Part shown: in pieces, positions 1-10,789 of the stretch
How the letters are laid out: each line of letters begins with the position of its first letter
Position numbering within the stretch: the first letter of the stretch is position 1
NCBI GenBank assembly: GCA_015654475.1
Contig: JAATGV010000037.1
Span: 1-64,000, forward strand
From: Actinomycetales bacterium
Lineage (GTDB): Bacteria > Actinomycetota > Actinomycetes > Actinomycetales > Microbacteriaceae
DNA length: 64,000 nt
Direction of reading: 5' to 3'
Made by a program: the position numbers and the translations under genes
The notes under the pieces: model-generated
Databases searched by the model: none
What the model was told of the DNA's origin: nothing
What the model saw: the letters and a program-made list of their open reading frames with translations, nothing else

Positions 1-3000
1 CGTTGCTGTCGCCAAATAGTCGCAGGCTGATCCCAGGCGGCAAGAACGCCCCGAGCGACTGCCCCGCCGAACCCTCGAGCGTGACATCGATGGTTCCGGT
101 CGGCAGTCCTGCCTCGCCAAAAATCTTCGTCACTTCGTGACCGAGCATCGTACCGACAGCCCGCTCGGTGTTCTGCACCCGAAGCGAGATGCGCACGGGC
201 TCAGAACGTTGCAACGCATCGGCCGACAACCGGATCAGCTGATTGTCGAAATGCGCGTCCAGCTCATGATCTTGAGCCACCAGATTCCTGCGCGGCTCGT
301 CGGAAGGCACACCCGCGTCAGAGAGGATTGGCCCGAGGTCGAGACCATCGCGACGCCAGTACTCGATCGCCTCATTCGCCGCAAGCAACTCGGAGTGCCC
401 AATGACCTCCGCAATCGAGCGGAAGCCGAGTTGCGCCAGATACTCGCGCACCTGCTCGGCGATGTACTCGAAGAACGTCTCAACGAACTCTGGCTTTCCG
501 GTGAACCGCGCACGAAGCTCCGGGTTCTGGGTCGCCACGCCAACCGGGCAGGTATCGAGGTGGCAGACGCGCATCATGACGCAGCCTGAGACCACAAGCG
601 GGGCACTTGCGAAGCCGAACTCTTCCGCACCGAGCAACGCACCCACGATGACATCCCGGCCCGTCTTGAGCTGTCCGTCCACTTGCACGACCACACGGTC
701 GCGCATCTTGTTCATACGCAACGTCTGCTGGGTCTCGGCGAGCCCGATCTCCCACGGCGTTCCAGCGTGTTTGAGCGAGTTGAGCGGGCTAGCGCCGGTG
801 CCGCCATCATGGCCCGATACGAGGATAACGTCGGCCTTCGCTTTGGCCACCCCTGCCGCAACCGCGCCAATGCCGTCGTGCGACACAAGCTTGACGTGCA
901 CTCTCGCCGCCGGGTTCGCGTGCTTGAGATCGAAGATCAGCTGTTTGAGATCCTCAATCGAATAGATGTCGTGGTGCGGCGGAGGCGAAATCAAACCGAC
1001 GCCAGGAGTCGCGTGCCGGGTGCGGGCCACCCAGGGATACACTTTGGCTGGCGGCAGCTGTCCGCCCTCACCAGGCTTGGCCCCCTGGGCCATCTTGATC
1101 TGCAAGTCATCGGCGTGAGTCAGGTACATGCTTGTCACACCGAAACGCGCTGAAGCCACCTGCTTGATGGCACTGCGGCGCTCCGGGTCGAGCAGGCGCT
1201 CGGTGTCTTCTCCGCCCTCCCCAGTATTCGACTTCGCGCCAAGCCTGTTCATCGCAATGGCGAGTGTCTCGTGAGCCTCTTGAGAAATCGACCCATAGCT
1301 CATCGCACCCGTGGAGAATCTCTTCACAATCGATGCAACCGACTCCACCTCTTCAATGGGCACAGGGGGTCGATCCGGCACCAAGGTCAGCAGCCCCCGC
1401 ACAGTCATCAACTGTGCGGCCTGATCGTCGACAAGATCGGTGTACTGCTTGAAAATGTCATACCGCCGATTGCGGGTCGAGTGCTGCAGTTTGAACACAG
1501 TCTCCGGGTTGAACAGGTGCGGCGCTCCGTCACGACGCCACTGGTATTCGCCGCCCGTCTCGAGACGCTTATGGGCGGTCGCCGACGGCTCAAGCGGATA
1601 TGCAATCGCATGGCGGGCTGCAACATCCGCTTCGATCACATCCAATCCGACACCGGAAATGCGGCTTGGGGTTCCCGTGAAGTATTCGTCGATGAGTTCG
1701 CGGCTGAGGCCGACCGCCTCGAACGCTTGTGCACCCGCATAGGACGCAACAGTGGAAATGCCCATCTTGGACATGATCTTCAGAACGCCCTTGCCGAGCG
1801 CCTTGATCAGGTTCGCCACCGCCTTCTCCGGGGTCACACCACGAACAACGCCGGCCCGGACAAGCTGCTCACAACTCTCCATCGCCAGGTAGGGGTTGAC
1901 CGCAGACGCACCATATCCAAGCAGAAGCGCAACGTGGTGCACCTCGCGAACGTCACCTGCCTCGATGACGAGACCGACCTTGAGCCGCTGCTCGGTGCGA
2001 ACCAAGTGGTGTTGAATGGCAGCGCACATGAGCAATGAGGGAACGGGCGCGAGGTCACTGTTCGAATCACGATCAGAGAGCACGATGTAAGTCGCACCCT
2101 CCCTGATCGCCTCATCGACCTCGTGCCGCATCTCCTCGATGCGTTCCTGAATCGCCTCTTCGCCACGCCTGACGTCGTAGAGTCCCCGAATGGTGACAGT
2201 CACCTGGATGCCGCTCTTCGGATCCAGATGCTGGATCTTGGCCAGTCCGTCATTGTCTATGACAGGGAAATCGATAGTGATCTGCTTCGCACTGCCATTC
2301 GGCTCAAGTGCCAACAGGTTCGGCTCTGGCCCGAGGCCAAGGCTGAGAGAAGTGACGACCTGTTCCCTGATCGAGTCCAACGGCGGGTTCGTGACCTGGG
2401 CAAATGCCTGGGTGAAGTAATCGAAGAGCAATCGTGGTCGATCCGACAGGGCAGCGATAGGGGTATCCGTTCCCATCGCGCCGAGCGGCTCCGCGCCGGT
2501 GGCGGCCATCGGAGCGAGAAGCATGCGCAAGTCCTCTTCGGTGTAGCCGAAAGTGCGCTGGCGCCGAACGACCGATGCCGGAGTATGCAGAATGTGCTCG
2601 CGTGGGGGAAGCTTGCCAAGCGTGGTCTGCCCATCCTCGAGCCACTGAGCCCATGGCTTCATCGATGCGTACTCAGATTTGATCTCTTCATCGCTGATCA
2701 CACGGCCATTAGCAGTATCGACGAGGAACATGCGGCCCGGCTGCAACCGCCCCTTACGCACAACCCGGCTCGGGTCGATGTTGAGCACGCCTATTTCGCT
2801 CGCCAGCACAATCAGACCGTCTTCGGTGATCAGCCACCGGCCCGGCCGCAACCCGTTTCGGTCGAGGGTCGCGCCGACAAGCGTGCCGTCGGTGAAAGTG
2901 ATCGCCGCCGGCCAGTCCCATGGCTCCATCAGAGTGGCGTTGTACTCGTAGAAGGCCTTGAGCGATGGGTGGATGCCTGGCTGGTTTTCCCACGCCTCCG

Positions 3001-3976
3001 GGACCATCATCATCACGGCCTGCGGGATCGGGCGGCCACCGAGCTCGAGCAGTTCGAGCACTTCGTCGAACGACGCGGAGTCGCTGCCATCAGGAGTGAC
3101 GATCGGGAACAACGGTTTGAGATCGCCCATGAGTTCGGAGCTCAACTGAGCTTGGCGAGCTCGCATCCAGTTGCGATTGCCCTGCACAGTGTTGATCTCG
3201 CCGTTGTGCGCAATCATGCGGAATGGCTGGGCCAGCGGCCAAGACGGGAATGTGTTCGTCGAGTAACGAGAGTGCACTACGGCAAGTTTGGATTCGAACC
3301 GCTCATCGGAGAGGTCGGGATAAAACGGCTCAAGCTGCAGAGTCGTGACCATGCCCTTGTACACAAGTGTGCGGCACGACAACGACGGCAGATAGACCTC
3401 GGCCGAGTGCTCGGAGCGTTTGCGGAGCCGATACAGCAGGCGATCGAGGGCGACGCCGCTGACAGGGCGCCCGTCGGCTCCCGGCTGCCGCGCAGAGACA
3501 AACAGCTGTTCGAAAGCGGGCATCGTGCTTTTGGCGAGCTCACCTATCACGTCTGGCTGGGTCGGTACCTTACGCCAACCAAGCACCACCAGGTCCTCGT
3601 CTGCCGCAATCCGCTCCATCGCCGCCTTCGCCTTGACACGCTTCGCGGAATCAGATGGCAGATAGACAAGGCCAACACCGTATTGGCCCACCGCAGGAAG
3701 AGAGAACTCGGCGACTTCTCTAAAGAACCGGTCGGGAATCTGCGTCAGGATGCCAGCGCCATCACCGGTGCCTGCGTCCGATCCGACCGCGCCACGATGC
3801 TCGAGATGGCGTAACGCCTCAAGCGCCTGAGCAATGATGTCGTGACCGCCAAAACCACGCAAAGTCGCCACCATGGCAAGGCCACAGGAGTCCTTCTCGT
3901 TTTTCGGATCATAAAGCCCGGCCGCTTCAGGCCGCGCACCGAACCGTGAAAAAACAGGGCTAGCGACGTCAGTCAC
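1..3976 (-). CDS. gltB: Glutamate synthase large subunit (partial, C-terminus outside window)
   Basis: Glutamate synthase transfers the amide of glutamine to 2-oxoglutarate, giving two glutamates. The start is a GTG at 3976 behind GAGGGAG. The N-terminus carries the class II amidotransferase landmark EKDSCGLA, whose Cys is the nucleophile expected after propeptide removal, followed by [15 protein letters not shown]. Near the left edge (about 530-595) the frame reads [19 protein letters not shown], the three-cysteine 3Fe-4S motif of the FMN/synthase domain. About 1,325 codons lie in the window against roughly 1,500 for the family, so only the end of the C-terminal beta-helix domain is missing. 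The frame is open all the way to base 1. It follows lgt by 68 bases and may end the his/trp/lgt transcript. gltD is expected just outside the window, which I cannot see. Confidence 0.96.
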   Translation of the reverse strand, partial: MTDVASPVFSRFGARPEAAGLYDPKNEKDSCGLAMVATLRGFGGHDIIAQALEALRHLEHRGAVGSDAGTGDGAGILTQIPDRFFREVAEFSLPAVGQYGVGLVYLPSDSAKRVKAKAAMERIAADEDLVVLGWRKVPTQPDVIGELAKSTMPAFEQLFVSARQPGADGRPVSGVALDRLLYRLRKRSEHSAEVYLPSLSCRTLVYKGMVTTLQLEPFYPDLSDERFESKLAVVHSRYSTNTFPSWPLAQPFRMIAHNGEINTVQGNRNWMRARQAQLSSELMGDLKPLFPIVTPDGSDSASFDEVLELLELGGRPIPQAVMMMVPEAWENQPGIHPSLKAFYEYNATLMEPWDWPAAITFTDGTLVGATLDRNGLRPGRWLITEDGLIVLASEIGVLNIDPSRVVRKGRLQPGRMFLVDTANGRVISDEEIKSEYASMKPWAQWLEDGQTTLGKLPPREHILHTPASVVRRQRTFGYTEEDLRMLLAPMAATGAEPLGAMGTDTPIAALSDRPRLLFDYFTQAFAQVTNPPLDSIREQVVTSLSLGLGPEPNLLALEPNGSAKQITIDFPVIDNDGLAKIQHLDPKSGIQVTVTIRGLYDVRRGEEAIQERIEEMRHEVDEAIREGATYIVLSDRDSNSDLAPVPSLLMCAAIQHHLVRTEQRLKVGLVIEAGDVREVHHVALLLGYGASAVNPYLAMESCEQLVRAGVVRGVTPEKAVANLIKALGKGVLKIMSKMGISTVASYAGAQAFEAVGLSRELIDEYFTGTPSRISGVGLDVIEADVAARHAIAYPLEPSATAHKRLETGGEYQWRRDGAPHLFNPETVFKLQHSTRNRRYDIFKQYTDLVDDQAAQLMTVRGLLTLVPDRPPVPIEEVESVASIVKRFSTGAMSYGSISQEAHETLAIAMNRLGAKSNTGEGGEDTERLLDPERRSAIKQVASARFGVTSMYLTHADDLQIKMAQGAKPGEGGQLPPAKVYPWVARTRHATPGVGLISPPPHHDIYSIEDLKQLIFDLKHANPAARVHVKLVSHDGIGAVAAGVAKAKADVILVSGHDGGTGASPLNSLKHAGTPWEIGLAETQQTLRMNKMRDRVVVQVDGQLKTGRDVIVGALLGAEEFGFASAPLVVSGCVMMRVCHLDTCPVGVATQNPELRARFTGKPEFVETFFEYIAEQVREYLAQLGFRSIAEVIGHSELLAANEAIEYWRRDGLDLGPILSDAGVPSDEPRRNLVAQDHELDAHFDNQLIRLSADALQRSEPVRISLRVQNTERAVGTMLGHEVTKIFGEAGLPTGTIDVTLEGSAGQSLGAFLPPGISLRLFGDSN

Positions 3977-4044
3977 AGAACTCCCTCACTCTCGCTTGAG
4001 GATGTGGACGGCGCTGTCCGCGAACTACAGATGATCGTGATCGA

Positions 4045-5046
4045 TCAGGCCTTATCAGCTTCGCCCAACGTGCTTGTGGCGGGGGCGACTGGAACTTCAA
4101 CTGATTTGACTTCTGATTCTACATGAGACTTCGACAACTCGGACTCGTCCTGCGCGTCTTGCGCGGACTCCCCCGAATCTGCCTGATCTGCGGGCGACAC
4201 AACAGGCTCGCGGCCGGGAAGATACGGGCTTGGCTCAAGGCCAGGATGCCTGCGGGTGAGGAAGATGAACAAAACGACACCGAATACCGCGAAAACACCG
4301 GCGACAAGCTGGTTGATCTGAATGCCAAGCACCAGCTCCGTCGGGTCGATGCGCAAGCCCTCCAGAAAATAGCGTCCCACGCCGTACCACACCGCATAGA
4401 GCGCCAACGTCCTGCCCCACTGAAGCGAGAACTTGCGAGACGCCCAGATCAGCACGAGGCATCCGACAACGTTCCATATTGCCTCATACAAGAAAAGGGG
4501 GTGGAACAGCGTCGTCGCAGGCAATCCATGCGGGAAAACAGGGTTATCGACAGGGATCTCCAGGCCCCACGGAAGGTCGGTAGGCACGCCGAAAAGCTCG
4601 TGATTGAACCAGTTTCCCAGCCTCCCAACGGCCTGAGCCAGCAACATCGCCGGAGCCACCGCATCCAAAAATGCGGAGAAACGAATCCCGGCAATCCGCG
4701 TGCCGATCCAGATACCGAGCAGCCCGCCGATCATGGCGCCGAAAATTGCGATTCCACCATCCCATATGCGCACAACCGCCCACGGGTCCGCCCCAGCAAA
4801 AAAATAGTCGGTCGGGTGAGTGAGCACATGGTATGCGCGGGCAAAGATCACACCAAGAGGCACTGCCCAGAAGGCCACATCGATGACAATGCCAGGGTCG
4901 ACGCCGCGCCTCTTCAAACGGATCGCCGTCATCCATAGAGCAAGCACGATCCCGAGCAAAATGCAGAGCGCATAGGCCCTGATGGAGAATGGCCCGATGC
5001 TAAAGCCGTTCCAGTTGGGACTTGGGATGCTCAACGGAAGTAGCAT
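4045..5046 (-). CDS. lgt: Prolipoprotein diacylglyceryl transferase
   Basis: Lgt is an integral membrane enzyme that moves diacylglycerol from phosphatidylglycerol to the lipobox cysteine of prolipoproteins. The product is about 333 residues with multiple hydrophobic segments. It contains GGIAIFGAMIGG and the family signature VGRLGNWFNHELFG. I chose the ATG at 5046 because GGAAGG lies 9 bases upstream; a TTG at 5055 would add three residues but sits directly on that Shine-Dalgarno. The last ~60 residues form a hydrophilic acidic tail beyond the catalytic core, with runs rich in Asp, Glu and Ser, presumably cytoplasmic. It lies 45 bases after trpA, the usual actinobacterial arrangement, so co-transcription with the trp genes is likely. 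A lipoprotein substrate, MetQ, and the next enzyme, LspA, are also encoded in this window. Confidence 0.95.
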   Translation of the reverse strand: MLLPLSIPSPNWNGFSIGPFSIRAYALCILLGIVLALWMTAIRLKRRGVDPGIVIDVAFWAVPLGVIFARAYHVLTHPTDYFFAGADPWAVVRIWDGGIAIFGAMIGGLLGIWIGTRIAGIRFSAFLDAVAPAMLLAQAVGRLGNWFNHELFGVPTDLPWGLEIPVDNPVFPHGLPATTLFHPLFLYEAIWNVVGCLVLIWASRKFSLQWGRTLALYAVWYGVGRYFLEGLRIDPTELVLGIQINQLVAGVFAVFGVVLFIFLTRRHPGLEPSPYLPGREPVVSPADQADSGESAQDAQDESELSKSHVESEVKSVEVPVAPATSTLGEADKA

Positions 5047-5091
5047 GACGGTCAACCTTCCAAACTCATCTGCACCACGGGAAAACCTTCA

Positions 5092-5928
5092 TCATCCTAC
5101 CTGGATGCCCTCAGCATGCGATCCACCAGCGAATCGTCCGGCGGCGAGGGCCGCCGCAACCTCAGTCACACCTGCAACCCCGCCATCGGCTAGGGCGCTC
5201 ACGAGCGCCGAACCAACAATCGCTCCGTCGGCGTAGCTGTTCACATCACTCACCTGCTCAGGTGTCGAGATGCCGATACCGACGCACAAGGGTCGGTCGG
5301 TCACTGCACGCAGTCGGGAGACGAGTGTGCGTGCGGCCTGATCGACCTCGTGCCTTGCTCCTGTGATCCCCATCGTCGAGACCACATAGACAAAGCCTCG
5401 CGACAGCCGGGCGATCATCTCGAGGCGCCCGTCGTTCGATGTCGGGGATGCGAGGAACACGCGCTCCAGCCCTGCCTCGTCGGAGGCGGCCAACCATTCC
5501 CCGGCCTCATCCGGAATCAGATCAGGCGTGATCACTCCGGCCCCTCCCGCTGCCGCGAAGTCACGAGCGAACTCGGAAACCCCATACTGGAGCACAGGGT
5601 TGAAATAGGTCATCGTCAGAACCGGTGCACTCACCGCGGAGGTGATCCTGCGAACGGCATCGAAAACATAGCGGACATGGAAACCACCCTCAAGAGCCGC
5701 AGTGGTCGCCCGTTGAATGACCGGTCCATCCATCACCGGGTCGGAATAGGGAATGCCCAGCTCGAGCACGTCCACTCCAGCCCGCACAATCGCGATGGCC
5801 GCCTCAACGCTCGTATCGAGATCGGGGAAACCAATGGGAAGATAGCCGATCAGCGTTCCCCGCCCCGCCTCGGCGTTCGCCCGAATGGTCTGCTCGACGC
5901 CGAGACGCGCCGCCTTCTCAGCCAACAT
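5092..5928 (-). CDS. trpA: Tryptophan synthase alpha chain
   Basis: The alpha subunit cleaves indole-3-glycerol phosphate to indole and glyceraldehyde 3-phosphate and channels indole to TrpB. The 278-residue product shows the TIM-barrel catalytic segment [15 protein letters not shown], with the conserved acid residues of the family. The start is the ATG at 5928, preceded by AGGGAG at 6 bases; upstream in-frame codons belong to the trpB end read in another frame. The original trpB reading frame overlaps this start by 11 bases, the tight coupling typical of trpBA. Because trpB now stops 143 bases earlier at an in-frame TAG, translational coupling to trpA may be weakened, although trpA keeps its own ribosome-binding site. 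Confidence 0.96.
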   Translation of the reverse strand: MLAEKAARLGVEQTIRANAEAGRGTLIGYLPIGFPDLDTSVEAAIAIVRAGVDVLELGIPYSDPVMDGPVIQRATTAALEGGFHVRYVFDAVRRITSAVSAPVLTMTYFNPVLQYGVSEFARDFAAAGGAGVITPDLIPDEAGEWLAASDEAGLERVFLASPTSNDGRLEMIARLSRGFVYVVSTMGITGARHEVDQAARTLVSRLRAVTDRPLCVGIGISTPEQVSDVNSYADGAIVGSALVSALADGGVAGVTEVAAALAAGRFAGGSHAEGIQVG

Positions 5929-7162
5929 ATGTTTCTCCCTCACCCAAAAGCCCGAAATACTGGGCAGCAGTGTGCATGTCTTTATCGCCGCGACCCGACA
6001 GCGACACGATGATGACCGCGTCTTTGCCGAGCTCGCGACCAAGCGTCAACGCGCCCGCGAGCGCATGAGACTACTCGATGGCCGGGATGATTCCTTCGGT
6101 GCGGCACAGCAAACGGAACGCATCCATCGCCTCTGCGTCGGTGACCGCGCGATAATCCACACGGCCGATGCTCTTGAGCCATGCGTGTTCCGGACCGACA
6201 CCGGGATAGTCAAGACCGGCCGAAATGGAATGGCTCTCTATCGTCTGCCCATCAGCATCTTGAAGCATCAGGCACTTGGCCCCGTGCAAGACACCGAGCG
6301 TCCCCTTGTTCAGAGTCGCCGCATGCTTGTCGGTTTCGATACCGAGGCCGGCCGCCTCGCACCCGATCAGCGCCACACTGGGGTCGTCGAGGAAGGCGTG
6401 GAATATGCCGATCGCATTCGACCCTCCCCCGACGCACGCAACGACGGCATCTGGCAAGCGCCCCTCGGCCACGAGGATCTGTTCTCTGGCCTCCTCGCCG
6501 ATAATGCGGTGGAACTCGCGGACCATCTCGGGGAATGGGTGCGGGCCTGCCACCGTACCCATCAGATAGTGAGTCGTCTTTGTGTTGGCGACCCAGTCGC
6601 GCATCCCTTCATTGATTGCGTCTTTGAGAGTGCGCGACCCGCTCGTGACAGCGACCACCTCTGCGCCAAGCAATCGCATGCGCGCCACGTTGAGGGCCTG
6701 GCGTTCGGTATCCACCTCTCCCATGTAGATCACGCATTCCATGCCGAACAGCGCCGCGGCGGTCGCCGTGGCCACCCCATGCTGACCAGCACCGGTTTCG
6801 GCGATAAGCCTCGTCTTGCCAAGGCGTTTGGCAATGAGCGCCTGGCCGAGCACATTGTTGATCTTGTGGCTGCCCGTGTGGTTGAGGTCCTCACGTTTGA
6901 GATATATGGTCGCGCCGCCTGCGTGCTGCCCAAACCTGTCCGCACGCGTGAGCAAGGATGGCCGTCCTGTGTAGTCACGGTGGAGTGCAGCGAGTTCGGA
7001 AGCAAAACTCGGGTCGACTCGCGCCTTCTCGAACTCCGCGGTCAACTCGTCGAGAGTCGCAATGAGCGACTCCGGCACGAAACGCCCGCCGAAGCCGGTA
7101 AACGAATCCGTTGCCCCGAAAAAGGGCCCATGCGCGTCCCTCAAATGGGTTGCTTCTGTCAC
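5918..7162 (-). pseudogene. trpB: Tryptophan synthase beta chain, interrupted by in-frame TAG
   Basis: TrpB condenses indole with serine using PLP. From a GTG at 7162 the frame encodes a normal beta chain through 363 residues, including the PLP-lysine segment [15 protein letters not shown] and the phosphate loop VGGGSNAIG. It then hits TAG at 6073-6071 directly after GIIPAIE. The same frame continues for about 51 codons with well-conserved family sequence ([14 protein letters not shown], then SGRGDKDM) and ends at TGA 5920-5918, overlapping trpA. In homologues the position of the TAG is serine (IESSHA), so a single TCG-to-TAG change explains it. The lost segment includes the serine that contacts the PLP ring nitrogen, so the truncated chain should be inactive. 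TAG is an ordinary stop elsewhere here (gmk, rpe, rpoZ). Alternatives are a sequencing error, a recent mutation or amber suppression. Confidence 0.85.
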
Positions 7163-7187
7163 TATTCCTGTCTCATCTTTCTCACAT

Positions 7188-7970
7188 TTACGCGTTGATA
7201 CGCGAAAAATCGGCGAACAACGCCATTGGATTGCCCCTCACGAGCGCCTCGCCGACCAATACCACATCCGCTCCTGCGGTGCGGTACTTCTCGACGTCCG
7301 CCGCAGTCTTGACCGCAGACTCGGCTACTCGAACGACACCATCGGGAATCGCCGAAACCATCTGGCCGAACAAGTCGGTATCCAAGCTGAAATCGTGCAG
7401 ATTTCGCGCGTTGATACCGACGATCTCAGCACCCGCCTGCAGCGCCCGATCCACCTCGTCAGGGTTATGAGTCTCAACGAGAGCCGACATTCCGAGGTCC
7501 GCGGCCAGCTCCCGAAGGCGCACAAGTTCGCCATCAGCCAGAGCCGCGACAATAAGCAGGATGAAGTCGGCACCGGCCGCACGGGCCTCGAGCACCTGGT
7601 ATTCGGTAACCATAAAATCTTTGCGCAAAACGGGCACCGTCACCGCTGCCCGCACTGCACGCAGGTCGTCGAGGTTGCCGAGAAATCGCCGCTGCTCGGT
7701 CAATACCGAAATTGCAGAAGCGCCAGCTGTCTGATAGAGCTTGGCGTGTGCGGCAGGATCGGGGATCGGAGCGAGATCGCCTTTAGAAGGGCTTGCCCTC
7801 TTAATCTCGGCGATGATCTTGACGTGACTTGCCGGAGCGAGCGCCTCTCGTGCGTCTCGTACAGCAGGAGCGTTCAACGCCTCGCGCTCAAGAGAAGTAT
7901 GATCGACGAGTTTCTGTCGTCTCCGGGAGTCTTCGACCGCTCCGGCGACGAGGTCTTCAAGAATAGTCAT
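7188..7970 (-). CDS. trpC: Indole-3-glycerol phosphate synthase
   Basis: This enzyme closes the ring of carboxyphenylaminodeoxyribulose phosphate to give indole-3-glycerol phosphate, the substrate of TrpA. The 260-residue TIM barrel has the family signature [13 protein letters not shown] near residue 50. Further on are PVLRKDF, GINARNL and VAESAV, matching the catalytic and phosphate-binding strands. It is a monofunctional TrpC with no fused TrpF domain. It lies 2 bases after the small membrane protein gene and 25 bases before trpB, so it is in the same transcript. Confidence 0.97.
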   Translation of the reverse strand: MTILEDLVAGAVEDSRRRQKLVDHTSLEREALNAPAVRDAREALAPASHVKIIAEIKRASPSKGDLAPIPDPAAHAKLYQTAGASAISVLTEQRRFLGNLDDLRAVRAAVTVPVLRKDFMVTEYQVLEARAAGADFILLIVAALADGELVRLRELAADLGMSALVETHNPDEVDRALQAGAEIVGINARNLHDFSLDTDLFGQMVSAIPDGVVRVAESAVKTAADVEKYRTAGADVVLVGEALVRGNPMALFADFSRINA

Positions 7971-7972
7971 CG

Positions 7973-8212
7973 TCAGTGCGCCTTCGGCTTATATTTCGGC
8001 CCATTGACGCCCCACCCGGCTTTCGCCATCACCCAACCGGTGAGGAGGCCGATAAAGATAAGAGCGACACCGATGAATACACCGACCGGAACGTTGGTCG
8101 TGAAAAAAAGCGTTCCAACCGAAACTCCGATCAGCATGATGATGACCGCGCTCCAGGCTGCGGGTGAATGTCCGTGTCCCGGTTCAATGGGACCGTGAAT
8201 CGCATCGTTCAT
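7973..8212 (-). CDS. HGxxPAAW-type small membrane protein of the trp operon
   Basis: This 79-residue protein has an N-terminal HGHSPAAWSAV motif and two hydrophobic helices, about residues 20-40 and 44-63, followed by a basic tail ending in YKPKAH. Proteins with this HGxxPAAW signature are found next to trpC in many Actinobacteria; their function is unknown to me. It lies 2 bases upstream of trpC and 29 bases downstream of the other trp-operon membrane protein, so the three are almost certainly co-transcribed. Context suggests a role linked to tryptophan or aromatic metabolism at the membrane, but nothing in the sequence proves this. Confidence 0.85.
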   Translation of the reverse strand: MNDAIHGPIEPGHGHSPAAWSAVIIMLIGVSVGTLFFTTNVPVGVFIGVALIFIGLLTGWVMAKAGWGVNGPKYKPKAH

Positions 8213-8241
8213 CGGATTCTCCTAGTGATGGGTGATTCCCC

Positions 8242-8823
8242 CTATTTTAGGGGTTCTGTCTCGGATTGAGTGGGATCCGCACCCCGACTGAGCCTATCCC
8301 AGGTGGCGATGGAGTCGGTGGGATCCACGTCGCGGTTCACCCCGTGACGCTCCGGGCGGTTTGTCCACACCGCAGATTTGATGACAACAAGGCAACCCAG
8401 AATCGCCGCGAGAGATGCAGCGACGATGCTGACGTACGGCCACCCCATTACCGAACTCGACACAACCAGAGCGCCGAGCGCCGAGCGACCCGCCACACCG
8501 GTGGCTGAGCCCACAACCGCCCCAGACGCTGAAATCGGATCGGCCAGAACGACAACCATGATCCCGACGAGACCCACTCCGAGGAGCGCCTGAAGCACAC
8601 CGAGTACAGCGATGCCGCGTCGCTTGGCAAGACTGAGGGCAGCGACCAAAGCGACGAGCGCCAAGCACATCGGCGCTATCCCAGCGGCTGCCTCGCTGCC
8701 GGTCACGCTGTGCACGCCGCCGCCTACCAGCGTTACCCGAATCCACTCCTGAGTCGAAGCACCGAGCGCGATGAGAGCAAGCGCCGCCGTCAAGAACAAG
8801 ACGGGGCCGCGCCTATTCAGCAT
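8242..8823 (-). CDS. Trp biosynthesis-associated membrane protein
   Basis: A 193-residue membrane protein with about four hydrophobic helices. The C-terminal cytosolic segment reads TWDRLSRGADPT, matching the conserved C-terminal motif of the actinobacterial trp-operon membrane protein family. I chose the ATG at 8823 (protein begins MLNRRGPVLF), which has AGAGG 8 bases upstream; a longer in-frame start at 8880 would add an unlikely charged leader. It lies 75 bases downstream of trpE. The biochemical role of the family is unknown; persistent linkage to trpE and trpC suggests a membrane function coupled to tryptophan synthesis. Confidence 0.88.
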   Translation of the reverse strand: MLNRRGPVLFLTAALALIALGASTQEWIRVTLVGGGVHSVTGSEAAAGIAPMCLALVALVAALSLAKRRGIAVLGVLQALLGVGLVGIMVVVLADPISASGAVVGSATGVAGRSALGALVVSSSVMGWPYVSIVAASLAAILGCLVVIKSAVWTNRPERHGVNRDVDPTDSIATWDRLSRGADPTQSETEPLK

Positions 8824-8898
8824 GACTCCATCCTCTGCTTGGCGGCACGCCTGAGCGACACGCTGCCTCTGCCGCAGCACATATTCGCCATCAAGGTA

Positions 8899-10440
8899 TC
8901 AGCCATCGAGCCTGATCATAGTTTTGGCGATAGAAATGGCTCGCAACGCAGCCGCAGCCTTGTTCTGGGACTCTTCGAGCTCAAGCTGAGGCACCGAGTC
9001 GGCGACGATGCCACCGCCGGCCTGCACGTAACCACGGCCGTCCCGGATCACTGCGGTGCGAATCGCAATCGCCAAATCGCTATCGCCGGCAAAGTCGAAA
9101 TACCCGACGACGCCACCATAGAGGCCACGCTGGCTCGGTTCCAATTCATCGATGATCTCCATGGCCCGAGGCTTCGGGGCGCCAGAGAGCGTGCCCGCGG
9201 GGAAAGTGGCCCGAAACACGTCGATCGAGTCCTTCCCCGGGCTGAGCACTCCCTGCACCGAAGAAACAATGTGCATGATGTGACTGAACCGCTCGATCTG
9301 CATAAACTCCGTAACCTCTACGGATCCCGGCTCACAGACCTTCAACAGGTCGTTGCGAGAAAGATCGACGAGCATCAAATGCTCGGCTCTCTCCTTTTCG
9401 TCAGCCAACAGTTCGACACCGATCTGAGTGTCACGCTCGACCGTCGCACCGCGAGGTCGCGAACCAGCGATCGGATGCGTTATCACCGTCGATTCCGTTA
9501 CCTTCACAAGCGCCTCGGGCGATGCACCGACGATGTGATAAGGCAAACCATCGGCGTCAACGAGGTTGAGCAGGTACATGTACGGGCTCGGATTGAGCGT
9601 TCGCAGCACTCGATACACGTCAAGTGGGTCGCCGTCGAAATCGAGCTCAAACCTCTGGCCGATCACCACCTGAAAGATGTCGCCCGCCCGGATGTATCGC
9701 TTCGCCACCTCGATCGACGAGATGAATTCCTCTGCCGAAGTACGGCGAACAGGCTCCTCAGCCGCGCGAAAATCGACCCGCGCCAAGCTTGCCTGGTTTG
9801 GTTTGGACAAGGCGAGTTGCATGGAGTCCAGCCGCGCACGCGCGTCGTCCCACAACTGCTCGGGGTCGGCCTCAGGCTGTGCAAGCACATTCGCGATAAG
9901 GCTGACCGTGCCGTATCGATGGTCGAGCACGATGAGATCGCGCACAAGAGCGAATGTCATGGGTGGGATCGAATACTCGGCCTGCTTGGTGTTGGGCAGT
10001 CGCTCGATCTGCCGCACGGCCTCCCACCCGAAGTGACCGACCAGCCCTCCCGTCAAAGGCGGCAGCCCGGGAAGGCGCGGCGTGCGCCAACGGCGACAGA
10101 TTTGCTGAAGCGCATCAAGATAGCTCGGCGGAAGAGGCTCATCGCCGAATGCCTCGGCCTGGCTAAGACCCATATCGATCCAAGTCACTTGCTGAGCATC
10201 GGTGACAGTGACAAGGCCATACGCACTCACGCCGACAAAAGAAAACTGCGACCAGATGCCGCCCTGCTCGGCAGATTCGAGGAGGAAAGCCCCCGGATTT
10301 CCCTGAGCCGTCTTGCGGTACACACCCATCGGCGTCTCCGAATCGGCGAAAAGCCGACGAACAACCGGTACGACACGATGGTTCTTGATCCGGCTACGGA
10401 ACTCATCCGGCGTGGTCTGGAAACTCCCAGAGTCACTCAT
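8899..10440 (-). CDS. trpE: Anthranilate synthase component I
   Basis: TrpE makes anthranilate from chorismate, with ammonia from a TrpG partner that is not encoded in this window. The 513-residue protein has the N-terminal LLES tryptophan-feedback element ([14 protein letters not shown]). The catalytic chorismate-binding landmarks are [32 protein letters not shown] and [18 protein letters not shown]. The start is the ATG at 10440, which overlaps the end of hisI by 8 bases and has GAGGGGAG just upstream. That overlap leaves no room for a leader-peptide attenuator, so regulation is either at the head of the joint his/trp transcript or by feedback on the enzyme. Confidence 0.97.
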   Translation of the reverse strand: MSDSGSFQTTPDEFRSRIKNHRVVPVVRRLFADSETPMGVYRKTAQGNPGAFLLESAEQGGIWSQFSFVGVSAYGLVTVTDAQQVTWIDMGLSQAEAFGDEPLPPSYLDALQQICRRWRTPRLPGLPPLTGGLVGHFGWEAVRQIERLPNTKQAEYSIPPMTFALVRDLIVLDHRYGTVSLIANVLAQPEADPEQLWDDARARLDSMQLALSKPNQASLARVDFRAAEEPVRRTSAEEFISSIEVAKRYIRAGDIFQVVIGQRFELDFDGDPLDVYRVLRTLNPSPYMYLLNLVDADGLPYHIVGASPEALVKVTESTVITHPIAGSRPRGATVERDTQIGVELLADEKERAEHLMLVDLSRNDLLKVCEPGSVEVTEFMQIERFSHIMHIVSSVQGVLSPGKDSIDVFRATFPAGTLSGAPKPRAMEIIDELEPSQRGLYGGVVGYFDFAGDSDLAIAIRTAVIRDGRGYVQAGGGIVADSVPQLELEESQNKAAAALRAISIAKTMIRLDG

Positions 10441-10789
10441 CGATGCTCCCCTCACCCGGCGTCGGCCACAGCTCTCGCGTATCGAAACAGCTATGAGTTC
10501 CCGTGTGGCAAGCCGCTCCGACCTGTTCCACGCGAACCAGGATGGCATCGCCATCGCAGTCAATCGATAGGGACTTGACCGCCTGGGTGTGCCCGGAGGT
10601 ATCGCCCTTGCGCCAGTACTCCTGACGCGACCGCGACCAAAAGACCGTTCGCCCCTCAGCGATGGTGCGTTCGAGTGCAGTACGATCCATCCAGGCGAGC
10701 ATCAGCACCTCGCCGGTGTCGTGTTGCTGAACGATGGCAGGGATGAGGCCGTCTTTCCCGAAACGCACTTGGTTACTCGTGATCGGCAT
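10433..10789 (-). CDS. hisI: Phosphoribosyl-AMP cyclohydrolase
   Basis: HisI opens the purine ring of phosphoribosyl-AMP, the third step of histidine synthesis. The 118-residue single-domain protein contains [17 protein letters not shown] and CHTGTHSCF, which supply the zinc and magnesium ligands. It is not fused to HisE, which is a separate gene here. The ATG at 10789 lies inside the end of hisF (17-base overlap), preceded by AGAGAGG. The 3' end overlaps trpE by 8 bases, joining the histidine and tryptophan genes into one translational relay. Confidence 0.97.
   Translation of the reverse strand: MPITSNQVRFGKDGLIPAIVQQHDTGEVLMLAWMDRTALERTIAEGRTVFWSRSRQEYWRKGDTSGHTQAVKSLSIDCDGDAILVRVEQVGAACHTGTHSCFDTRELWPTPGEGSIDE

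Noticed and set aside
2123-3814. Long plus-strand open frame opposite gltB (563 codons)
   Set aside because: It is the antisense shadow of gltB, which has clear amidotransferase and iron-sulfur motifs; the plus-strand translation is Arg/His/Leu-rich with no motif or ribosome-binding site.
6071-6073. TAG in trpB as a genome-wide reassigned codon
   Set aside because: TAG ends several other genes here at the expected length (gmk, rpe, rpoZ), so it is a normal stop.
10433-10560. Possible tryptophan attenuator before trpE
   Set aside because: The trpE start lies inside hisI and there is no leader peptide with Trp codons or terminator stem.
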